Assembly (NCBI RefSeq): GCF_002099425.1
Contig: NW_018344262.1
Coordinates: 322,501-386,500 of the forward strand
DNA: 64,000 nucleotides
Reading direction: 5' to 3'
Source: Phascolarctos cinereus
Taxonomy: Eukaryota; Chordata; Mammalia; Diprotodontia; Phascolarctidae
Shown here: one piece after another, positions 55,843 through 64,000 of the stretch
Position numbering within the stretch: the stretch's first letter is position 1
How the letters are laid out: each line of letters starts with the position of its first letter
The notes under the pieces: model-generated
Databases searched by the model: none
The model's input: the letters and a program-made list of their open reading frames with translations, nothing else
Told to the model about the DNA's origin: nothing
Position numbers and translations under genes: made by a program

Positions 55843-58135
55843 ATGACAATATTCAAAATGACAATATTCAAAAATGACAATATTACCTAAATTAATTTAC
55901 TTATTCAGTGCCATACCAATCAAACTACCAAAGAATTATTGTATAGATCTAGAAAGAATAATAACAGAAGTCACCTGGGAGAACAAAAGGTCAAGAATAT
56001 CAAGAGAATCAAAAGAAAATCAAGAGAATGAAAAAAAAATGTGAAGGTAGCCTAGCAGTACCAGATTTCAAAGTATTCTACAAAGCTGTAATCATTAAAA
56101 CCATCCACTGCTGGCCAAGAAATAGAGTGGTAGATCAGTGAAATAGATTAGATACACAATACACAGGAATAAATGACCATAGTAATTTAAGAGTTTGATA
56201 AACCCAAAAATTCAAGCTTTGTGGCAAGAACTCACTATTTAACAAAAACTGCTGAGAAAACTGGAAAGCACGTTGGCAGAAACTAGGTATAGATCAATAT
56301 CTCACACCATATACCAAGATAAGGTCAAAATGAGTACATGATTTGGACATAAAGGGTGATATCATAAGCAAATTAGGGGAACATGGAAAAATTTACCTAT
56401 CAGATCTAAGGATAAGGGAAGAGTTTATGATCAAACAAGAAACAGAAAGGGGAAGTAAAATGGATAAATTCTCAATTACGTGAAATTAAAAAGGTTTTGC
56501 AAATACACACACACACACACACATACACACACACAACCTAATGCAGATAAAATTAGAAGGAAAGCAGGAAGCTGGAAGAAAACTTTATAGTAAGGTTCTC
56601 TGATAAAGGCCTCATTTCTCAAATTTATAGGGGACTGAGCCAAATATATAAAAGTTAGAGCCATCCCTCAACTGATAAATGGTCAAAGGATATGAACAGG
56701 GAATTTTCTTTTTTTTAATTAATTTATTTTGAATTATCAACAATCACTTCCATAAGCTTTTGAGTTTTAAATTTTTTCTCCCCCTCCCTCCCCACCTCTC
56801 TCCTCAAGATGGCACACAATGTGATGTAGGCTGTACATGTACATTCCTATTAAACAAACATGTTTTCACATTAGTGATGTTGTAAGAATTAGAACCAATA
56901 GGAGGAACCACCAGAAAGAGGAAACAAAACACAACAGGAGAAAAAAAATAGCAAATAGTATGCTTCGATCTGCATTCAAACTCCAGAGTTCTTTCTTCTT
57001 TGTGGGTAGCATTTTCCATCATGAGGACTTTGGAGATGTCTTAGATCCTCCTCTTGCTGAGAATGGTTAAGTCTATCAGTATTATTCATCTCACAATGTG
57101 GCTGTTTTACAACGTTCTCCTGGCTCTGCTCACTTCACTTAGCATCAGACCATACGAGTCTGTCCAGGTGAACAAGCAATTTTCAAAAGAAGAAATCAAT
57201 AATCATGTAAAAAAATGCTCTAAATCACTAATAATTAGAGAAATGCCCATTAAACCAACTCTGAGGAACCACCTCATACCTATCAGATTGGCTAATATGA
57301 CAAAAAAAGGAAAATGACAAATCCTGGAGGGGATAGGGAAAAATAGGGACACTGATGCACTGTTGGCAGAGTTGTAAACTGATCCAACCATCCTGGAGAG
57401 CAATTTGGAACTATGCCCAAAGGGCTAGAAAACTGTGCATTACCTGTGACCCAACAATACCACTACTAGGTCTGTATCCAAAAGAGATTTTAAAAAAGGG
57501 AGAAAAACTTACATGCACAAAAAATATTTATAGCAACTCTTTTTGTGGTGGCTAAGAATTAGAAAATGAAGGGATACTCATCAATTGAGGAATTACTGAA
57601 CAAGTTATGATATATGATTGTGATGGAATACTCTCATGCTTTAAGAAATGAAAAGCAAGATGGTTTCAGAAAAACCTGAGAAGACTTATATGAACTAATG
57701 CAAAGTGAAGTGAACAGAACCAAGAGAACATTTTACACAGTAACACAATATTGCACTTTGATAGAAACAATGATCCACGATAATTCCAAAGGATTCATAA
57801 TGAAAAATGCTATTCATCTTCAGAAAGAGAACTGATGAATGCAGACTGACATATACTCTGCCCCCACTCTTCCTTTACTTTTCTTGTTGGTTTTTTTTTT
57901 TGGTTTGTTTCTCACGTGACATATGGAAATATGTTTTTCACAACTTCACACGTGTTATATTTCTTGTCTTTAAGAAGACAATGGCCTGTGTGACCCCCAG
58001 GAATGGGGGAAGAGGTATGGAAGGGAGAGAATTCAGAATTGAAATTTTCTAAATAAAAATTAATTTAATTGAAAATTTAAATGAAAAACTTAATTTAAAG
58101 AAAAATTACTAAAAACTAAATTTTAATAATTTTAA
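55843..58135 (+). mobile_element. L1 LINE, ORF2 3' half and 3' UTR, split by an antisense L1
   Basis: ORF2 connection-region text (FSAIPIKLPKNYCIDLERII, CEGSLAVPDFKVFYKAVIIK) runs from 55890; the C-terminus is at 57190-57720 and the 3' UTR follows. It has stops and frame changes. A second L1 3' piece is inserted at 56709-57169. A (CA)n run lies at 56505-56535. Confidence 0.88.
56709..57169 (-). mobile_element. L1 3' piece, antisense, inserted in an L1
   Basis: The reverse of an L1 3' UTR plus the last ORF2 codons, of the subfamily at 742-1529. The flanks gaacagggaattttc (56694-56708) and gaacaagcaattttc (57170-57184) match at 13 of 15 bases. Confidence 0.9.
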
Positions 58136-58215
58136 AATGTGCATACTCTTTGACCTAGCAATACCACTAGTAGGTCTGTATCCCAAAGAGATTTTTTAAA
58201 AAAGGAAAAGAACCT
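58136..58215 (+). mobile_element. Short L1 ORF2 fragment
   Basis: TGCATACTCTTTGACCTAGCAA and GTCTGTATCCCAAAGAGATT match the ORF2 end, but the piece stops after 80 bases and joins ORF1-type sequence. Confidence 0.75.
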
Positions 58216-60131
58216 GGAAGAGTTAAGGAAAGAGATAAGAATAGTAGAGGAAAAACTGGGAAAAGAAATGAGAGTGATGCAAGAAAATTATGAAAACAGA
58301 ATTATCAACTTGGGTAAAAGAAGCACAAAAAATACTGAAGAAAATATCACCTTAAAAAAATTGGCCTAATAGTAAAAGAGACACAAAAATCCACTAAAAA
58401 GAGGAACTCTTTTAAAAGCAAACTAGGCCAAATGGAAAAGGAGGTACAAACACTCACTAAAGAAACAAATTCCTTAAAAATCAGAATTGGGTAAGTGGAA
58501 GCTAACGACTCCATGAGACTTTAGGAAACAATAAACAAAGTCAAAAGGATGAAAAAATAGACGAAAATGTGAAATATCTCATTGGAAAAACAACTGACCT
58601 GGAAAGCAGATCCAGGAGAGAGAATTTAAGAATTATTAGACTACCTGAAAGCCATGATCAAAGAAAGAACCTAGACATCATCTTTCAAGAAATTATCAAG
58701 GAAAACTGTCCTGATACCCTTGAACCAGAGGGTAAAATAGACATTGAAAGAATCCACAGATCTCCTCCTGAAAGAGATCCCCAAAGGAAAACTCCTAGGA
58801 ATATTGTAGCCAAATTCCAGAGTTCCCAGGTCAAGGAGAAAATATTACAAGCTGCCAGAAAGAAACAATTCAAGTACTGTGGAAACACAATCAGGATAAC
58901 ACAAGATTTAGCAGCTTCTACATTAAAGGACTGCAGGGCATGGAATATAATATTCCGGAGGGCAAAGGAGATAGGATTACAACCAAGAATCACCTACCCA
59001 GCAAAACTGAGTATAATCCTTCAGGGTGAAAAATGGTCATTCAGTGAAATAGAGGACTTTCAAGCATTCTTGATGAAAAGACCAGAGCTGAATAGAAAAT
59101 TTGACTTTCAAATACAAGACTCAAGTGGAACATGAAGAGGTAAACAGGAAAGAGAAATCATAAGAGACTTATTAAGGTTGAACTGTTTACATTCCTGCAT
59201 GGAAAGATATTTATAACTCATGAGACCTTTGTCAGTATTAGGGTAGTTGGAGGAAAAAAATTATATGTATGTATAGGTAGATAGATAGACAGACAGATAG
59301 ATAGAGGGCACAGGGTGAATTGAAGATTAAGGGGTCATATCTGGAGAATAAAATTAAGGGATGAGAGAGGATTATATTTGGAGAAGAAGAAAGGGAGAGG
59401 TAGAATGGGGTAAATTATCTCACAGAAAATAAAATGCTCTTACAGTGGAGGGAAATGGGGGAAGGTGAGAGGGAATGAGTGAATCTTATTCTCATAGGAT
59501 TTGGCTTAAGGAGGGAATACCATACACATTCAATTGGGTAGGAAATCTGTCTTACCCTACGGGAAAACAGGGGGAGAAGGGAACAAGAGAGCAGGTGGAT
59601 GATAGAGAGGAGGGCAGATTGGGAAAGGGGGTAATCAGAAGTAAATACTTCTGAGGAGGGACAGGGTCAAAAGAAAGAATAGAATAAATGGGAGGGCAGG
59701 ATAGGATTAAGGGAAATAGAGTTAGTTTTTCACAACATGTCTACTATGGAAATGTTTTGCATAACTGTACATGTATAACCTATAGTGAGTTGCTTGCCTT
59801 TTCAATGAAGGTAGGTGGGGAGGAAGGGAGAAGATTTGAAACCTAAAGTTTTAAAAATATATGTTTGAAAAAAATGTTTTCACATGCTACTGGGAAATAA
59901 GAAATACAGGAAATGGGGTACAGAAGTCTGTCCTGCCTACAGAAAAATAGAAGGGAAAGGGGATAAGAGAAAGGGGAAAGAGATAGAAGAAGGACAGACT
60001 AGGGAAGGGATATCAGAAATGCATGCCATCTTGGGGTGGGGGGAGGGGTGAGATGGGGTGAAAATTTGGAACTCAAAATCTTGTGGAAGTAAATATTGAA
60101 AACTGAAAATAAATAAATTTATATTAAAAAA
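58216..60131 (+). mobile_element. Half-L1 (HAL1-like) element, short form, with a long ORF1
   Basis: ORF1 is open for 188 codons at 58569-59135: MKYLIGKTTDLESRSRRENL, the RRM-like NLRIIRLPESHDQ, then AKFQSSQVKEKILQAARKKQ and a C-terminus ending FDFQIQDSSGT. The upstream coiled-coil part is broken. After ORF1 comes the ~600-base leader (59140-59720), then directly a 3' UTR (TTTTTCACAACATGTCTACT) and a second 3'-end module ending in an A tail at 60131. No endonuclease or RT. Confidence 0.88.
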
Positions 60132-60135
60132 AAAA

Positions 60136-61415
60136 GAATCCACTGATCACCTCCTAAAAGAGATCCCAAAATGAAAACTCCCAGGAATATTATAACCAAA
60201 TTCCAGAGCTCCCAGGTCAAGTAGAAAATATTGCAAGCAGCTAGAAAAAAAAGTCAAGTATGGTGAAGCCACAGTCAGGATAACACAAGATTTAGCAGAG
60301 TCTATTATGCTTCAGATGAAGTGAAGAGGTCAAGGATGGCAATCATGATCTCAGGAAAATTAGACCTAAATCAAAGATAAAATAGGGGAAACTACATTTT
60401 GCTAAGAGACAATAGATATCGATAATGAAGTAATATCAAAACATTTTACAGCAAATTTCTCTGATAAAGGCCTCATTTCTCAAATATATAGGGAATTGAG
60501 TCAAATTTATAAAAATAAGAGCCATTCCCTAATTGATAAATGGTCAAAGGATATGAACAGGCACTTTTCAGAAGAAATCAAAGCTATCTATAGTCATATA
60601 AGAAAATGATGTAAATCACTATTGATTAGAGAAAGACAAATTAAAACAACTTTGAGGTACCACCTCACACCTATCAGAAATGACAAATGCTGGAGGGGAT
60701 GAGAGAAAATAGGCACATTAACGAACTGAACTGGCCCAACCATTCTGGAGAACAATTTGGAAGCATGCCCGAAGGGCTATAAAACTGTACATACCCTTTG
60801 ATCTAGCAATACCACTACTAGGTCTGTGCCCAAAAGAGATCAAAGAAAAAGTAAAAGTACAAAAATATTTATAGCAGCTCTTTTTGAGATGACAAAAGAA
60901 TTGGAAATTGAGGGGACAGTCATCAATTGGGGAACTGTTGAACAAATTGTGGCATATGATTGTCATGAAGTACTATTGTGCTATAAGAAATGATGAGGAG
61001 AGTGGTTTCAGAAAAACCCGGGAAAACTTACATGAACTGATGCAAAATGAAGTGAGAAGAACCAACAGATTATGGGTGTACAGCAACAACAATGTTGTAA
61101 TGATGATCAACTACTCCGATCCAAGTAATACAGTGATCCAAGACAATTCCAAAGGACTTATGGTGAAAAAATACTATCATCTCCAGAGAGAGATCTGATG
61201 AATTCTGAGTGCAAATGAAGTATAATTTTCTCGCTTTATTAGTTTTTGCTTTTTTTGCAATATGGCTCATATGGAAATACGTTTTATATGATTTCATATG
61301 TATAAGTGATATCATATTGTTTGCCTTCTCAGTGGGTGGAGAAGGGGTGAGAGGAAGGGAGAGAATTTGGAACTCAAAATTTAAAAAGAAAAGAATGTTA
61401 AAAAAAAATAGAATC
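60136..61415 (+). mobile_element. L1 with a different internal deletion
   Basis: A piece of ORF1 C-terminus (60136-60310), a piece resembling the ORF2 endonuclease region (AACTACATTTTGCTAAGAG near 60390), then the ORF2 C-terminus (60460-61200, KLWHMIVMKYYCAIRNDEES) and a 3' UTR. The junctions differ from those of the half-L1 copies. Confidence 0.8.
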
Positions 61416-61690
61416 TTTAAAAAATGTAAGCTCCTTGAGGGCAGGGGACTATCTTTGTTTTTGCTTGTATGTGTATTCCCAGTGCTTAATATAGTGCTTG
61501 GAACAGAGTAAGGACTTAATAAATGCTTGTTCCCTTCCTTCCTTTTATTTTCCTTCTCTTTCTTCCTTCCTCCATTCCATGATAAGTCACCAAAGGAGGC
61601 TGACACAGGGATATTCCTAAATCACAATTTTTAGCATGTTTCCCTTTCTTTCTATCCTCCTCAAAAGCTTTGAGTGGCTCCTGCTGGCCA
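61416..61690. mobile_element. L2-type 3' end then unassigned
   Basis: GTAAGCTCCTTGAGGGCAGG, CCAGTGCTTAATATAGTGC and GACTTAATAAATGCTTGTTC are an L2-type 3' end at 61425-61530 on the plus strand; the rest is unassigned. Confidence 0.75.
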
Positions 61691-62300
61691 TGTTGCTCAA
61701 ATGCCAAATGTATGCTTGCCTAAAAGACTATTTTATGGAGAACTCACACAAGGCAAGTGCTCACATGGTGGTCAGAAGAAGTGATACAAGGACACTCTCA
61801 AGGTTTGTCTTAAGAACTCTGGAATTGGGGCAGCTAGGTGGCACAGTGGATAGAGCACCGGCCCTGAAGTCAGGAGGACCTGAATTCAAATCTGGCCTCA
61901 GACCAAATACCTGACACTTACTAGCTGTGTGACCCTGGGCAAGTCACTTAACCCCAGTTGCCTTAAAAAAAAAAAAAGAACTCTGGAATTGATTGTGTGA
62001 CGTGGGAGACACTGGCACAGGACCGCCTAGCACAGCGTGCCCTTGTCAGAGAAGGAGCTGTGCTCTATCAGCAAAGCAGACTGAAGTAGCTCAAAAGAAA
62101 CATGACATGCACAAATTTAGAGAATCCATCCCAAATGTTCACGTGGACTATTTGTGCCCGACCTGTGGTAGAGCAAGCATTCCGAGCTCATAATGGTCTG
62201 AACACACTGTAACTGAACACTGGACACACCGTGACTTGGCTCTAACATAGTGATGTCCTTTTGGCTCTCTTCAAGAACAAAGGACAAAAACCAACTGCCA
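61691..62300 (+). mobile_element. RTE-like LINE 3' end, split by a SINE
   Basis: The same part as at 21.0-21.4 kb (ACTGGCACAGGACCGCC, GTGGACTATTTGTGCCCGACC, TGTGGTAGAGC for a CPTCGRA motif). A SINE is inserted at 61827-61975. Confidence 0.85.
61827..61975 (+). mobile_element. tRNA-derived marsupial SINE, 15-bp TSD
   Basis: GGGGCAGCTAGGTGGCACAG, GAATTCAAATCTGGCC and an A13 tail. A perfect duplication aagaactctggaatt lies at 61812-61826 and 61976-61990. It looks like one of the youngest SINEs here. Confidence 0.95.
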
Positions 62301-62329
62301 CCTCCAAGATAAAGTCCCATCTCCCATCA

Positions 62330-63057
62330 TGTTCTGCCAAGCCCCAGTTTTGGGTTACTCCCACCATCTCCTGCCTTCTCTCCTATTCACATGTTGCTGA
62401 ACAGAGCTGGAGAAAATCATGAAACCATGCTAACTGGGGCCACTCCAAATGAATGTTACATAATCTCACCTGGGCCTTCACCATAACAAAGCAATCTTTT
62501 CACATTCCCCTAACTGATTCACTATCCCACTCACCACAGCAGATTTTCCAACCCTTTTTCTCTCTTCCCAAACCTCTTCCACCTTCTCAGTTGAAGACGC
62601 CTCTATAATTCACTAAAAAACTGCGTTTTCTTCTCTCCCAGTTTCACATCATTAAAACATCTTCCCCTGTTATCTTCTCCTTCACCCTGTCTCCCAAAAT
62701 GAGACTGCCATTTTCCTGGCCAATGCCAACCCCTCTCCATGCACAACTGATCCCATCCCATCCTCTCTAGCAGATTGCCCCTTCTCTTACCCCCATACTC
62801 ACACCAATCTCTAATCATTCTCTGTCTACTGGCTGCTTCCCTGCTGCCCAACAACACTCCTTTCTCATTCTCCAGAAAGCCTCACCTGATCCAATTATCC
62901 CTGCTAGCTATCTTCCTATATTTTCCCTTTCATTCTATGCTAAACTTCACAAGAAAGCTGTTTACACTTGCTCTCCTCTCTTTCTTCCAAACCTTCTGCA
63001 GTCTGGCTTCCAACCTCATCATTCAACTGACTCTGCCCTCTTCAAGATCTCCAGTGG
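62330..63057 (+). mobile_element. L2/CR1-type LINE, middle part
   Basis: CACATGTTGCTGAACAGAGCTGGAG, GCCACTCCAAATGAATGTTA, AATCTCACCTGGGCC and CCTTCTGCAGTCTGGCTTCC parallel 49520-50000 of the near-full-length copy. It resumes after an L1 at 63957. Confidence 0.82.
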
Positions 63058-63956
63058 ACTCACACCCATCCAATTAGCTAATATGACAAAAAAGGGAAAT
63101 GATAAATGTTGGAGAAGATGTGGGAGAATTGGAACACTAATGCATTGTTGGTGGAGTTGTGAACTGATCCAATCATTCTGGAGAACAATTTGGAACTATG
63201 CCCAAAGGGCTATAAAACTGTCCACACCCCTTGATCTAGCAATGCCACTACTAGGTCTGTATCCCAAAGAGATCACAAAAAAAGGAAAAAGGATCCACAT
63301 GTACAAAAATATTTATAGCAGCTCTTTTTGTGGTAGCAAAGAATTGGACATTGAGGGGATGCCCATCAGTTGCGGAATGGCTGAACAAGTTGGGCTATAT
63401 GAATGTAATGGAATACTATTATGCTATAAGAAATGATGAACAGGTAGATTTCAGAAAAACCTAGAAAGACTTATGTGAACTGATGCTAAGTAAAGTGAGC
63501 AGAATGAGAACATTGTATACAGTAACAACAACACTGTGGGATGACTGACTTTGATAGACTTAGCTCTTCTTAGCAATACAATGATCTAAGACAATTCAAA
63601 AGACTCAGGATAGAAAATGTTATCCTCATCCAGAGAAAAAACTATGGAGTCTGAATGCAGACCAGAGCATGCTATTTTCTTTTTTTGTTGGTTTTTCTTT
63701 CTTGTGGTTTTTCCCTTTTGTTCTGATTCTTCTTTCACAGCATGACTAATGTGGAAATACGTTTAATATGATTGTACACATACAGCCTATATCACATTGC
63801 TTGCCGTCTTGGGGAGAAGGGTTGGGAGGGAGGGAGAAAAAAATTTGGAACTCAAAAATCTTATAAAAGTGAATGTTGAAAGCTATCTTTACATGTAACT
63901 GGAAAAATAAAATACTATTAAGTTGGGAAAAAATTAAAATTAAAAAAAAAAAAACA
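63058..63956 (+). mobile_element. L1 LINE, 5'-truncated, ~11-bp TSD
   Basis: ORF2 C-terminus with a good frame (LMHCWWSCELIQSFWRTIWN, YAQRAIKLSTPLDLAMPLLG, 63083-63436), then the 3' UTR and A tail. The flanks atctccagtgg (63047-63057) and atcttcagtgg (63957-63967) differ at one base. Inserted in the LINE of 62330. Confidence 0.92.
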
Positions 63957-64000
63957 ATCTTCAGTGGTCCAGGAGCAAGCCAAGAGCATAGCTGATAGCA

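Noticed and set aside
13600-64000. Remnant of an SWS2 opsin or an exon of MECP2
   Set aside because: No readable opsin or methyl-binding-domain text was found in any frame; a sensitive alignment would be needed to exclude a very decayed relic.

Overview
This window comes from a mammalian genome, almost certainly a marsupial, and holds the long-wavelength-sensitive cone opsin gene (OPN1LW/LWS) plus about 50 kb of repeat-rich DNA upstream of it. The marsupial call rests on two things. The opsin protein text matches marsupial LWS as I remember it. The repeats are marsupial types: a tRNA-derived SINE ending in a tail like RTE, marsupial L1 3' ends, half-L1 (HAL1-like) elements, RTE pieces and abundant LINEs of the L2/CR1 kind.

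The opsin lies at 1-12.7 kb on the minus strand. Exons 5, 4, 3, 2 and 1 are at 155-394, 6952-7117, 10440-10608, 11445-11741 and 12408-12515. All visible splice sites are GT/AG, and exons 2 to 5 have the standard lengths (297, 169, 166, 240). Exon 6 lies beyond base 1. A promoter with a TATA box, a CRX/OTX-type site and a conserved AATTAAG block sits at 12.65-12.74 kb. The main anomaly is in exon 1: its coding part is one base short, so the conserved ATG is out of frame with the rest of an otherwise intact opsin.

From 12.7 kb to 64 kb I see no intact gene. In other mammals the gene upstream of OPN1LW is MECP2, divergently oriented, so this is probably the intergenic spacer; MECP2 itself is not visible. 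The spacer is a mosaic of nested retrotransposons. It has two near-full-length L2/CR1-type LINEs in inverted orientation (32.4-36.3 and 48.7-52.4 kb), a head-to-head pair at 18.2-22.5 kb, several L1 and half-L1 elements (22.8-26.5, 41.5-43.0, 45.3-46.4, 46.5-47.7, 55.8-61.4, 63.1-64.0 kb), RTE pieces, many SINEs with clear target-site duplications, two palindromic hAT-type MITEs, and one processed pseudogene of the ATP synthase c subunit (ATP5MC2). The pseudogene's poly(A) tail has become a long GAA repeat.

The observations most worth a second look are: the exon 1 frameshift; an ~840-bp tract of about 99% identity between the two inverted LINE copies, whose flanks are only about 85-90% identical (a gene-conversion pattern); the GAA tract born from a retrocopy tail; half-L1 subfamilies that share a leader but differ in how much ORF2 they keep; and a 54-bp near-perfect palindrome that looks like a template-switch mutation. 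All identities and coordinates were read by eye; repeat edges without target-site duplications are approximate.
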